Positions 11,534 through 25,176 of a DNA stretch of 64,000 nucleotides are shown here, piece after piece. Every line of letters starts with the position of its first letter. Within the stretch, counting starts at the first letter, position 1. This stretch comes from Meloidogyne chitwoodi (lineage: Eukaryota > Nematoda > Chromadorea > Rhabditida > Meloidogynidae). The stretch spans positions 1,860,001-1,924,000 of the forward strand of contig JACZZP010000016.1 of assembly GCA_015183035.1 (NCBI GenBank), given 5' to 3'. The notes below the pieces were generated by a model, which was not told where the DNA came from, searched no databases, and worked only from the letters and a program-made list of their open reading frames with translations. The position numbers and the translations under genes were made by a program.

Positions 11534-14500
11534 AATTTAATTTTTCTTAAATTTTATTAAAAAAACATTTAAATAATATTTTTTTTAATTTTTGAATTAA
11601 AAAAAAAAATAATTAAATTTATAAAAATATTTCTTAATATTTAATCACTATCTCAATATTACCTCAAAAATAATAAATAAATAAAAAGTCAAAATTATTA
11701 AAAAAAAATAAAATGTAAATTTTTTGGGATAAAAAAAGCTAAAAACAAAAATCATCTTAAATGACGCGCGCCAAAACAACTGAACCACCAATGAATGAGA
11801 AATAAAATAATAGAGTGAGGAAAAAGGGGGAAAATAAATAAATAAAAAAGGAGGAGTTGAAAGGCGACAATAAAGAGAGAAAAAAATAATAATATTACGA
11901 TATTTTAGGAATAAAGAAAAAATATTTTTTAAAAAATATGGTCTAAATTTTGAAGGATGAAAATTAATTAATTAATTTTAAAGAGCTTCATTATTTATTT
12001 TTTATTTAAAAAATAAATAATATTTTTAAAGGTAATATTGACCTTGAACAATAAAAAAGGAAAGGAAATTACTAAAAATAAACTTTGAATTTATTTTTAG
12101 CAAAATATTGATTAATTTATTAAAATAAAAGAATAAATGATAAAATCAAAAAAAAGAAACTTTTCTTTGATATTTATTAGATTCAATCAATTGAACAAAA
12201 GATTATATCAGTAAAAGGTATAAAAAGGCTGGAAAAGGTTGGAAAAGCTTCAACTATATATAAAAGGGTAAAAGAAATTAAAATTTGGCAGCATAAAGAA
12301 ATAACAGAAAAAAAGTTTTACAATTGTAAAATTTAAGAAGGAGAGCTGTTAAGTTTGAGAAATTTGAGAACATACAAACAAAAAATTCTGAAATATTAAT
12401 ATACCCCTCTATAAAAACAAACACATTTGTGCAAACTTAAAATTAAATTCTATTCTGATTTGTATTTTAAAAAATGTGCAACTTATTCCGAAATGTATTT
12501 TTGTTTTTGAATGAAGAAAAATTCTGAAACTAAGTTTGTAAATTTATTTTTGAACTTACTTAAATTTACGTATTACTTTTCTAAATTATTATATTTTAAA
12601 ATACATTGTTTTATTTTAAGCATGTACTTTAATATTTTAATTTTTTAATAGATATAATCGGCTGAAAAAAAAAGAAAAAATGTTTGGATTGGAGGAATAG
12701 TTTTATAACGCAATACGGACGTTAAAAACACTTTTTTTCACTCTCTATTCTTTTATTTCTCAATTTCTGCCCACTTGTTGTTAAGCGAAGTTTTTGTTTA
12801 ACAAAAAAGAGACAGTATTCTACATATGTTAAAATAAAAATAAAATATTTTTTACTAATGAATAAAAAAATATTAAATAAAAAAATAACTAAAATAGCAA
12901 AATAAAAAAATAAAATAATTTTCAAGTTTAATCAGATTTTGGATAAACATTTTAAAAAAATATAAAAGACATTAATACTCTAAAAATACTCTGAAAAATA
13001 ATTATTATTTTTAAATATATCAAGATTATTAAAAATATTATCCTTTTGTTTATTAGGCAATAATACAGAATTAAATGTTTATTCATTTATATAAAATGGC
13101 AAAAAACACAAAATTAACCAATTCCACAGGCTAATCCGTTATTACTTTTCCCCCCATAATCTATAAGAATCAACACATTTCGTTTTAAAATAAATTATTT
13201 ATTAATTTAAGTCTACAAACTTAAAATTTATATTAGATTTTGATCTGTATTTTTTTAAATGTGTTTATTCTGAAATGTATTTTTGTTATTTTTTAAAGTT
13301 TGCAAACTTAAAATTCTGTTATTTGTTCTGAATTGTGTTTTTGTTGTTTATAAACTTGAAACATTAATTAATGTTCTGATTGTGTTTTTCATTCTTTTAA
13401 GTTTACAACATTAAAATATTCTGAAATAGTTTAGTTAAATTTTTAAATAAAGAATCCTTTAAGTCCATTTTTTATTGTTTCTCTCTTTTACTTGGATTCA
13501 TTTACCCTTTTTTTATTTAATTCTTCCTTTTAATTTAATATATTTAATTTTTGCGACGATAAGTATCTTTGTAAAAATATAAATCTTTTCCTCTTTTATT
13601 TTATTCCCCGTTTAATTTTTCCTCCTCATCGAGAATTGTGTTAGAAGCAAATTTGCGCGATACGTCCTTCAATTCCTCAAGTCAGTTTTATTATTTTTCT
13701 ATTTTTAATTTTCCTCTCAAACGTTCACGGACCTCCTCCTCCTTACTCCCCTATTTTTTCAATTCTTGCTTGTCAAGTATAAAAGAATGTACACATATAT
13801 TAAAATGTATTTGTTGTGCGGCCCTTCTCGCTCATTAATTAAATCAGAATAAAAAAATACGGAAAAGAAAGAATGATATTATAGTGTATTTAAAATAAAT
13901 CAAGGAGTATTGTGACAAAAAATAAATTGGAGAGTGGAAGGGAAACATAAATGAGTTAAAATAGTGAAGAAAAATGAGAGATTTTAACTCTGTACATATA
14001 ATTCAGGTTTACAAACATAACATTTTTATATAATATTCTGATTTGTATTTTTAATTGTTTACTAAAATTGAAAAATTTATTCTGATATGTATTTATTTTT
14101 TTGTTATTTTACAAATTTAAAATTCTGAAAAATACAAATGTGTTTCAAGTTTAAAAATTAAATTTCTGAAAACTGAAATGTGTTTTAATTTTATTTTCAA
14201 GTTTGCAAACTTGAAATTCTGATATTTGTTCTGAAATATGCTTTTATAATTTTTGTTATTTTTAAAGTTCGCAAACTTAAAATCTTGATATTTAAATTTA
14301 ATGATAAGATCGTGAGAAATATTGAGGGAATGTATTTAATAAATAAATAAATCCACTCCTCTATTTATTGTTTATTACACTAAAAAAATTATTTATGTGC
14401 GCAGGGTATATAAAAATATTTAATAAAATTAACTCGTTAATAAACTTGAAAATAAATAACTCATCCAATAATTAAACATAAACTTAATATTCCTAAATAA

Positions 14501-17500
14501 TAATAAAAATATAAACTAACCCAGAATGTCAACATTAAAATGGACAAAATTTTTATTTATGTTACTGTAGTAAAATAGAATTTAAAAATTATCTAACTTT
14601 AAGATATATATTTACATAAAATAAAAAAATATATTTACAATCGACAATATTAAAAAAAATAATTTTATAATTTACAGCACAGTGTTTCCAATTATAATTA
14701 TTTTACCTCAAATTTTAGTCATTAAAATTATTATAAAAATAATTGTTGTTATAAAATCATGAGAGAAATATATAAAAATAATTTTTGAAAGAAAAAACAG
14801 ATTTTTGGGAATATTGCCTAAGGGGAAGAAATGAGGGGCGTCGTGGGAGAAATTTAACAAAAACAAAATTAAAAAAGAAAATATTTTATTACTGTCAAAA
14901 ATTTAATTTTTATTTAAAAATAAAGCTTTGAGAATATTTTTAAATTTTTTTCTTCTGTAAAACTTTATTTTAATTTCCGTTTTTCCATCCATTATCTCTT
15001 TATTGTGGCATTTTCTTTATTTTTTAAAAAGTTTATTTTTTCTTTATTGGCCAAAATAAAAAAAAAAAGCTTATTTTTTCCTGATCGTCCATTTGCATAA
15101 TCAATTTTTTCTAAATAAATTTTTTCTATCCATTTTGTTTTATTCCTCCGACATTTTTTCTTTTTTTTATATATTTTTTAAATTCCGAACAAAAAATAAC
15201 AGTGGAATTTTATTAAAGCTTTGGAAAGTGTTTTCTGTAAAAATCGTTAAAAAAGAGAAAGGGAAAAATTAATGATGATTTAAATAAATAATAATCATTA
15301 AAAAAAGTGCCACGCGCATAAGCCACACAAATTCTTAGTGTTTTTGACAAAAAATGGTAATTACAAAGGCAAAAATATAAATGATCAGAAATCAGAATAT
15401 TTTTACAAATAAAGTAATTTTAATTTGTGAAAAATAAAGGAAACTTAAGTTTTACAATTTGTAAGAAATACAAAACAGAATAAAATAAACTTAAGTTTAA
15501 GCAAAGTAATAAATAAAAAAATACATTTCAGAATAAATATCCGAAAATTAAGTTTATTTGTTTTTATACGAAAAATACAAAACAGAAAAAATTAATATTT
15601 CAATTTATAAAAAAGAGAACTTTAAATATTTTATTTTTCAAAAAATAAAATATTTAAAAATATATATTTTATTTTAATGCCTATAAGCATTAATTCTTTT
15701 ATTTTATTATTATTAAAATATTCACAAATAACCTTTTATTTTATTCTTTTTTTAAAAACCGCACTTTGAGCGCCTCGGGCTTGACTTGAATAGATTTATC
15801 TTTTGTCTTGATATTAAATGGCGGCACGTGTGTGGCCAATAAAAATAACAAAAGGGAGGGGAATTATCCTTTTGCGCGCGCAAAATTGTTTTTGTTGTGG
15901 GCAAAAGAAAATACAATAGAAAAATACAAAATAGTTGAGAATAGACAGAATTTCTGAATATTTAGTAGATTAAAAAGTAAAATACATTTTAAGAAATGTT
16001 TCAGAATTTTACCTAAAGAAACTTAAAATACATTTCAGAATAAAATATATTTTTAACTATCAGAATAAAAAGATTGTGAAAGAGAAGCAAAACTAAAATA
16101 CATTTACAAGTTTGTAAACTTGACATTTTAAATATGTAAATAAACTTGTTACAAAAATAACAGAAATAAAATTTTAAGTTTGCAAACTTAAGTTTATATT
16201 TGTATTTTTAAATTAAAATATATTTTAGAGTTTCAGAAAATTATTGTTTTTTATAATTTTTTCAAAACTATTTCAGAATATTTTTAAAATTTTTTCAGAA
16301 TATGTTCAGAATTTTTTCAGAATATTAAGCTTCAAAATATTTAAGAAAAATAAATTATTAGCGCAACAACTTAATAATAATAAATTTCTGATAATAAAAT
16401 AAGATAAGATGGCCATGAGATAAAGCGGTAAAAAAGGAAAATTGAATGGAATAAATAAATGAGGATATTACAACAAAAATAATAAATGAAATAATAAATA
16501 TTAAATTTATTATTATTATGGGAGAAATAAATAAATCATTTTTTCTTTTCTCTCAATTTGGTAGTCAACCAAAACATTAACTCTGTAATAATATTTTGTA
16601 ACCAAAAAATATAATATTATTGTTTTTAAAAGTTTTTCAAGGTAACTAGAAAGTTTAAAAAATAAATTCAAAATAAAAAAATTTTTTTAATTTTCCTTCC
16701 CATTCTTAAATGTTTCCGGTGATTGATCCTTGGCTTTTCCTTTTCTCTTTTTTTTTAATTTTTTCTATTTCACATTTTTTCTTTGCAATTTTATAAAAGA
16801 ATGCAAAAGAACTTTACAAAATAAATACAAATTTATTTTTTTAAAATAAACTTTAAATATTTTTTCTTTTATTTTATTAACTATTCTATTGTTTTTAAAT
16901 TTGTAGTGATATTAGCTTTGAGAAAATAATTAAACAAATAGCTTGGGAATTTTTTTTTTTTTGGAAAAATGGACAAAATTTAAACTTAAGATAGAGAAAA
17001 AAATACAAAACATTTTTTTAAAATACAAAATATTTTTAAAAAATACATTTAGTTAATAACTCATTCTGTTAAAATTGTTCCACTAATAGGTAACTCTATT
17101 TGCCTTAAATATTTTGAAATTTATTATTCTGAAATAATTCTGAAAAAATTATAAAACACAATTATATTCTGAAACTTTAAAATATATTTTAATAAAACAC
17201 AACTAATTAACTTAAGTTTGCAAACTTAACAAACTTGACATTTTATTTCTGTAATTTTAGAACACAAAAAATAAACTTAAGTTTGCAAATTTGTGTAGAT
17301 AAATTAATAATATAAAATATCAATTAAAAGAATAATTATTATCCTTAATCTTTGTCCTCTCCCAAAAATACCATGTCAGCGCCATTTGGTGGTTAATGCC
17401 ATGATTTTTTGAATATGCCTCAAGCAATCCTTTCTTTTCTTTTTTCACATTATTCGTATTTTTAAATAGTCTTTGCAATTTTTAAAAAGAAAAGACTGAA

Positions 17501-19494
17501 AAAACTGACCGACTTTAAAAGAAAAAAGAAAATATAAATTCCCCCCAAGACTTTGTGGGGAGGGAAATGAAGAAGAATTGCTTTAAAAGTGTCAGTTTTA
17601 AATATATTTTAATTCCCAAAAGATATAAAATAAAATAAATAGCTAAAAAGTATGTGCCAAGTGCCTATTTTGTTTATATTATATTTAAAAGAAATTAAAT
17701 ATATAAATTTATATTAATTCGCGCATCACTTGTTTTTAATTTAATCATTTGTTTATTTTATAAATAATTATTTTAATGGATTTAAGAAAAATTAAAATGC
17801 AGAAACGTGAAATTAAAAAATTTAATATTAAAAATACATTTTATTCTGATTTATTACTTCGTTTTATTTATAAATATTCTGATTATTATTCTGAATTGTA
17901 TTTTTATTGTATATTTCACTCTTCTTTCCAAACTTAAGTTTCTGATTATTTTATTTGTAATTCTGTTCTTTCACAAACTTAAGTTTCTGATTATTATTCT
18001 GAATTGTATTTTTATTGTATCACTTTTCTTTCACAAACTTGTGATTATATTTAAGTATTATTCGATCTCTTTTCTGCTATCAAAAGCTCCTTTTAAAATA
18101 AATAAATATTTTCTGGTTTTTATAAAGCAATGATGGACGTGACATTTTTATTTTTATCCTCTCTAGGGGAAATGCCTATACAAAAGTTAGAATATAATAA
18201 TTCTTCATTTTTGGGGACAATATTGGAATATAAAAGGAAAATATATAAAACATTAAAAATATAGATAAAAAGAAGGCGGATAGGTGTTTTTGATTAAAAG
18301 GAAAAATAAAAATGGTAATTGACGATTTTAGGTAAAAAGAAAATAAAACAAACACATTAAATATTTTGCTAGATTAAAAAAAGGTGCTTAAGCGTTTATT
18401 TAATTGGGAGAAATAAAAAATGAAAGGAAAATAAAATAAAAAATACATTTAATTTTCTATTAGACTCAAAAGGACAGAAAATTTTTTGTTTCGTTTTAAT
18501 TTAAAATCAGAATTTTGATTTGTGTTTTTTTAAGTGTAAATTCAACTTAAGTTTGTGTTTTATTCTTTTTAAGCGAAATAATTCTGTTTTATGTTTTATT
18601 AAAATTCTGATTTTTTGTATTTTTGTAATAAAATTGAAACTCAAAATTATTTTTATTTATTCTGAAACAAAATTCTGTTTTGTACTTTATTAATATTTTG
18701 TTATTGTTTCAATAGACTAAATATTCGAAATTAAATTTAAAAAAAAACTTTAAAATTTCGGCGGCATTTTTAAAAAATTAACAAAAAATTAATATTTAAT
18801 TTCTATTAAATCCGATTTACTTGAAATTATGCAAATTTTCTTTATTTTTTATTTTATTGGTAGGATATAAATTGTCTCATTTCTCTTTATAATAAAAAGG
18901 GCATAAATTGGGGGAGGAGGTATTAAAACAAAGCACTAAAAATAAAAAGAAAACTGTGTGATTGACGACAGCCAATCTCTTTTATTTTTTTTAACTATAA
19001 AAGGCTTTTAAAAAGAAAAAAGGGTTTTATATGACTGACAGCTGGCAAGAATAATGCCGAGATTTTTATTTAAATAAAATTGAAGCGCAAATTTCCTTTA
19101 AAAATAAAAAATAAATTTTAATAAATTTATAGGAAAAAAATAAAAATATAAATAAATAAAAATAAATAAATAAAAATAAATAAAAATTATTTAGAGATTG
19201 AACAGTATAAATTAAAGAAGCTTTTTTAATGGCCATAAGATTCTATAATTTTTTAATTTAAAAATAAAAAATATTTAAACTTTAAAAAGGTATTGGAGCA
19301 TTCATAGACTAAAAATGACTAAAAAAATATTTTTTTTTAATTTTAAAAAATGTTCAATCTCTCTAAAATTGTTAAAAATGAGTTAGTTAAATTATAATCC
19401 TGAATTTAATTTTTTTTTCTTAAATTATTTTTTTTTCTTTGTCAATTTTATGAAAGGAATGTAGGCGAAAAAAGGCTCACTTTATTAAAAAAAT
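11534..19494. other. 8-kb gene-poor region upstream of the GATA gene
   Basis: No coding exon chain supported on either strand; the longer open frames are low-complexity Phe/Ile/Leu/Lys-rich reading of AT sequence. Recurrent items are ATTCTGATTT(GTATTTTT) in both orientations and palindromes of the type AAGTTTGCAAACTT (for example near 14200, 16175 and 17215). An imperfect duplication of about 65 bases carrying CTTAAGTTTCTGATTATT lies at about 17880-18045. GC-rich islets occur at about 11760, 15310, 15770-15890 and 17700. Candidate cis-regulatory territory for the GATA gene, by position only. Confidence 0.55.
17880..18045. repeat. Imperfect direct duplication of ATTCTGAATTGTATTTTTATTGTAT unit
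   Basis: The block TTATTCTGAATTGTATTTTT, followed by TTTCACAAACTTAAGTTTCTGATTATT-like sequence, appears twice in succession. It is part of the dispersed ATTCTGATTT family. Confidence 0.5.
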
Positions 19495-22400
19495 TTAAAT
19501 AAATAAATTAATTAAAATTAAACCCATAAAATAGGTTTGAGTAAATATTGCAGGTGAGAGAAGTGCTGGAGAAAGGATTGCACCTCCGAGAACTTTTTTT
19601 AAATAAAAAAAATTTTTTTTTATTTATTAAAAAAAAATTACCTTGAGGAGACAAAATATCTGGTGAAAGAGCTAAAAATTTAAAGAAAAAATTAAAAAAA
19701 AAATTAAAAAAAATTAAAAAAAATAACCAATAGGATTAAGAATAATAGGTGAGAGTACATAAGGATTTAATATATTTGGAGACAAAACATAACTTTAAAA
19801 AAAAAATAATTATTTTTTATTAATTTAATTAAGTAAAACTAACGGTGATAAAATAAAAGGATGCAGAACAAGAGGTCCGAGAATAAAAGGGCCAAATACA
19901 TAAGGGCTGTAAATTAATTCTGATTTAATTTTTATTTGTTTTTATATAAAAAAGAAACACAAATAAAAGTTAAGTTTGTAAAAAAATCAGAATTCTAGTT
20001 TGCGTTTTAGTTAAAAATATTCTGATGCCGTATTTTTGTTAAAGAGAATTCTGAATCTATTTATAAAATTCTGAAATAAATAAAATACAAAAACACAAAT
20101 CAGAATAAATTAGTATTTTCTCTTTGTAAAACTAAACAGAATTTTAAATAATTTTTCTGAAAATTGAAAATATATTTAAAAAATCAGAATTCTGATTTTT
20201 GTTCTGAAATTATAAATAAATGTTTATACATTTATTTACCTTAAAATATAAGGATTTCCAACGCCTGGAGTTATAATCCAGGGTGAGGCACTTTAATTAA
20301 ATAAAAATTAATTTTAAATAAATTAATTTTATAAACTTACACACTTGGACTAAGAATTAAAGGACTGAAAAATCAAAATTAATTTTTAATATTTTTTTTT
20401 AATTTCTAGCCTGAATACAAGAGGAGAGAGAATTAATGGTGAGAATCTTAAAATTAAAATTATTTAATAAATTTTAAATATCTTTAAAAAATTAACTTAC
20501 ACGCTAGGACTCAAAATGTATGCTTTTTTAAAAGAAAAAAATAAATATTTTAATTTAAAAAAATTTAAAAATACGAGAAAAAGTGCTCGGAGAGAGTATA
20601 ACTGGTCCAAACACAGTTAACCCATAAAAAGGCGCAAATTGAAAAGGTGAGAGAATTATAGGTGTATAAACACTTGTAGTAAAACGTTTTGAACGTAAAT
20701 TGTTTTGTTTTTGTTCTGACTGTTTAAAATAAAGTTTGTATTTTTTTAATAAACAGAAGTTTATTGTGTTTTAGTTTTTGTAAGGAAAATCAGAACTTTT
20801 AATTAAACTTGAAACTTTGTAAAATTAAACTGTATTTTTGGAAATAACTTAAGTTTTGTATTTTTTAAGAATTTTAATTTCGTGAATTGTGTGTTTTAGT
20901 TTTTTATTTAAAATCAGAATTTCGATTTGTGTTTTTCAAATATAAATCGCAAACTTAAGTTTTTGATTTACAAAATAATTCTGATCTATACTTTAGAGAA
21001 TTCTGATTTTTGTATTTTCGAATTGAAAAATAAACTTTAAATTAAACTTGAAACTTAAAAATTAAACTTGTGTTTTTATTCTGAAAAACACAAAATTCTG
21101 ATTTGTGTTTTATTTAATTAAAAAATACAAACAAGTTTAGATGAATTAATTAAATTAATTGCTCTTCCTTCCGCTAACTCTCTAACCGTTTCCCATAAAG
21201 CATTTTCTTTTTCAGAATCACTCATTTTTTCATATCTATCAAAACGTTCAAATTCTGATTCTGGTAAGACATTTTGTTGTTGTTGACTTTCTATAGCTAA
21301 TATTCAAATAGATATTTCTTTATTAAAAATAGCTAAAAACCATTATCTTTATATATTTTTAATAATTGACTCTTTTTTCCAAAGGTAAATCCTCTATTTT
21401 TAAATTCTTCTCTTTGTCTTTTATCTAATGAGTCTTCCAATGAAAAAAATCTTTTAAAAAAAAATTAATTTTATTTTTTTTTAATTTTTTACTTATTCAA
21501 AATTTTATCAGTAGCTTTCATCAATGGATGCCCAACATCTTTTAATTTAATTTAATTAATTTAATTAATATTTTTACCTTCATTAAAAAAATCAACTTTT
21601 TTTAATAAATTAAAAGCTTTTTCAACGTGACTATAAATTTATAAAAATATTAATTTATTTTTATTTTATTAATTTAATTTTACTCTGTAGTTCCAGTAAT
21701 TTCCATTAATGTACCAATTATTGACTGACGATATTTTTCTGGAATTCCCGCCTTTCTTAATATCTAAAAAGGGACATTTGAGTCTCTTTTTTATTTTTGA
21801 GTATATTAGAGTCTCAATTTATTATTTAAATATATTAGAGTATTATTTAATTATTTGAGTATATTAGAGTCTCAAATTTCCTATTTGAGTCTCATTTTAT
21901 TTTAAAAGGTATATTAGAGTCTCAAAAATAAATTCACTTCTGGAACGTTTGCAAAGCTATGATTATCCTTTTCTTCATACATTGCAAAAAGAGTAGGAGA
22001 AAGTAAAGATTTTGATGGATTTAATGGACCTCCTTTATCTGGAGCTAAAGGCATAAATCTGGGACTGAAAAGACGAATCTAAGAAAATTAAAAAAATTTA
22101 ATTTTTTTTTTAAATTTTTACATTATTTGTTTCACTTTTATTTTTATTATTATTTTTATTGCCAGAAATTGAATCAATCATCTTAAATAAATAAATTAAT
22201 TAATAATTAATTATTTAAATTAAATTAATTTACATTAATTCCTTGTTGTAAAAGTCCTAAAGGTGATCTCTTAATTTAATTATTTAAATTAATTATTTAA
22301 TTAAATTTAAATATTTACCTTTTCATTTGGACTTAGAGAAGGATTTTTTCTTTCAAGTACAATATCATACCTAAAATAAATTAATTAAATTAATTGCTAA

Positions 22401-24280
22401 AATTTAGAAAATACCCTCAGGCATTCTTTTAAAATATTTTACAATTTTAAATAAAAATAAATATATATTTATTTTTATTTAAAATTCCCCAACTATTTAT
22501 CTCTATAAAAAAAAACTAACATTCGTTTTTCATATAATAAAGATGCCGGAAACTTCTTTCCTTTTTCAATTTGTTCTGTCAGTCTTTGCAAAGTTTTGTG
22601 TACTTTTAACCATCTAATGTCTGCTTTTTTTGCTTCTTTTTGTCCAAATGATTTAATTAATAAATTAGATATCTTTTTAATTAATTTAAATTTAAAAGAA
22701 AATAAACCTTGGAAGCTAAATTTTGTTCTTTTCCACTAGGCAAAGGACTGATTAAATTTGTTGAACGAATCTAAAAAATTAAAAATTAAATTCTTTTTTA
22801 TTTTAAGAAAATAAACTCTAACTTTAAAATTATTCTCTTTTATATTATTTTCAAAATTTTGTTGAGACATTTCTTCTCTAATTTTCTTCATCTTTAAAAA
22901 ATAAACATAATGCCAAAAAATTAAAATATTTACTTGTTCAATATCCAACAAAACTTTCCCATTTTCTTCTTCATTTCTAAATCTTTTTATTCTTCTTTTT
23001 GGTAAACCATATTTTTGTAGTCTCATTTGTGCTAAAGGTATTAATATTCTACTAAGCATGTGTGGATGTTTTGTAAAATCCTTATAAATTTTAATAAACT
23101 TAGGTAATTTAAAAAAAATTTTTATTATTATATTTAACATAAAAAATATTAAAAAAAATAATTTTTCTGAACCCAAAGACTCAAAAAGACTATTTACCAC
23201 TAAACGGACTCGAACCTGACAGTATTACAAATTCTAGACTAGAACGTTAACCACTACACTACACAGAGTCTTACTAATTATTTTATAAATAAACCTTTTC
23301 AAGTTTCCTAAATAAACAGAAAGCATTTATAAATAAACTTACCTTCAATTCTGATTTGCTAAGTTTCTCTAATCTTTTACTTTTTAATTTTTGTAAAACT
23401 TTTATTCCTCCAAATGTTAAAATTACTGAAATTTAATTTTTTAGTTAATTTTTTTTTAAATTTAAAATTTTTTTAAATTTAAAATTTTTTTAAATTAATC
23501 TTATTTTTTTTTAATTTTTTAATTAATTTACTTTCATTATTTTTTGCTTCATTTTCTTCTTTTTCTTTTTTTAAAAAATAATTTAAATATCTTTCCCTGC
23601 TTTGAATTAAACATTTTGCAGGAGAACTAAGGTCATATCTATTTTCTATTTTATCTAAACATTTTGCTAAATTTATTTTTTCTTCTTTATTTTTAATTTG
23701 TTTAAAATGGAGTTTGCCTAACTTTAAATTAAATTAAAAATATATTTTTTTAAGTTAAAACAAAATCAGAATTTATTTAAAACAAAATCAGAATTTAATT
23801 TAAAAAATCAGAATTTAATTAAAAACAAAATCAGAATTTAATTTAAAAAATCAGAATTTAATTAAAACAAAATCAGAATTTAATTTAAAAAATCAGAATT
23901 TAATTAAAACAAAATCAGAATTTAATTTAAAAAAATCAGAATTTAATTAAATATTTTACCTGTCCAAGTAATGCCTTAACAGCTCCATAATAAAGATTTT
24001 CGTGAATATTTTTTATTTTTTCAAAACTTTCTGGGGTAACTCTTAATTTATTAAATTTTGTTAATTCTTGCTCCATTTGAGAAACATTTTCAACTTTAAA
24101 ATTTTAAAAATATATTTATAATTCTAATAGACGCCCCCAGGCATTTTTTATTAAATAAATAAATTTTCTTAAAATTTATTTATTTAAAAAAATATTAGAT
24201 AATTTAATTTAAATAAAAAAATAAAATTTACCAAAATTCAGTGAAAATATAAAGTTCAAAAATATTAGAAAAAGTAACAT
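19495..24280 (-). CDS. MLT-10-like moulting-cycle protein
   Basis: Secreted nematode family required for moulting (MLT-10/moulting-cycle domain; family knowledge). The ATG at 24280 opens a leader, MLLFLIFLNFIFSLNFG. Helical, charged exons follow (ENVSQMEQELTKF; HPHMLSRILIPLAQMRL at about 23000-23080; SPLPSGKEQNLASK). The conserved core is at about 21480-22080, with FSPRFMPLAPDKGGPLNPSK, LLSPTLFAM and VGHPLMKATDKILNK. The C-terminal part (19.5-20.7 kb) is a proline repeat of ILSP/VLSP type spread over about nine small exons. The end reads ILSPALLSPAIF...LFI and stops at TAA 19497-19495. About 20 exons in all; several borders are by-eye. One intron holds a 22-bp-type AAATCAGAATTTAATT array. Confidence 0.82.
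23198..23272 (-). pseudogene. tRNA-like relic in MLT-10-like intron
   Basis: On the minus strand, TAGTGTAGTGGTTAACG resembles an A box and AGGTTCGAGTCCG a B box. T and acceptor arms are mispaired. Probably a tRNA-derived fragment. Confidence 0.5.
23755..23950. repeat. Tandem AAATCAGAATTTAATT array in MLT-10-like intron
   Basis: About eight copies of AAATCAGAATTTAATTT alternating with AAAACA or AAAA spacers, a unit of about 18-22 bases. The same unit recurs in the GCN1 intron at about 27905-27985. Confidence 0.8.
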
Positions 24281-25176
24281 TTTCTGAATAAAATAAATAA
24301 ATTTATTTATAAAATTCTAAAAAAGGGAAGAACATTTTTTAGAATTTTTGAAGTACTTATAAAAATAAAATAGGTTTCTTCCTTATTTTAAAAAGGGTAA
24401 AGATTTTTTTTTAATAAATAAAAAAAGTAAAAATATTTAAAAAATAAATGTATAATTTTAATTATAAAAATTCGATTTAATTAAAATAATACTTAAAAAA
24501 ATACCAGTAAATTTTATTTCCTTTTTTAATTAATAGATATATATTTATTAATATCATAATTTATCAACTTTTAATATATTCCCGTCTCTAAGGTTAAAAA
24601 AATAAAAAAGAATTTATCTACTTTTTAAAGTCTCCTCCTTTAAATAAAATAAAAACACGTTTCTTTTCCATAAATTTTTTACAAAAAAAAATAATAAAAT
24701 ATTTTTATAGTACTTTTCTTTTATTTTTCACCGCCAAAAAGAAAAAATAAATTTAAAAAAAAGAAACAATTTTAGCGTTCACTTTTTATTTAATTAAAAT
24801 TTTTAAAGAGGTTTTTTAATTTTATCTCTCTTGTCAATTTTATTAAAAATCATTCTGAAAAAAATAAATTTTATGAACACTTTTATATGTCTTTTATAAT
24901 TAATTTAAACATTATAAATAATTTTGTTTGTTTTTTTAATATTTATAGGATTAGTTGTACTTTTAAATTTAAAACATTTAAATTCTGATTTTAAAAATTA
25001 AAAATCAGAATTTTTGTGTTTAAGTTTTTCAGACAACAAACATTGTTTTTGTATTTCAGAAAAACAAAAAAAAATCATCACAATATGAACATTGATATTC
25101 CCAATTTGAAAATTCAAGATTTATAAAATTAAAAACTTTTATATCTTAAAATGATATAATTTAAAACTTGGTCAAT
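24281..25176. other. Intergenic, AT-rich, no feature seen
   Basis: Upstream flank of the MLT-10-like gene and downstream flank of the small secreted gene. Nothing beyond AT-rich sequence and two ATTCTGATTT/AAATCAGAAT motifs near 24980-25010. Confidence 0.5.

Noticed and set aside
13638..13838. 66-codon + frame in the gene-poor region
   Set aside because: Isolated, with no chain of exons and no family match.
17807..18133. 108-codon open frame
   Set aside because: Ile/Leu/Phe/Lys-only reading of AT-rich dispersed repeats; no domain and no start context.
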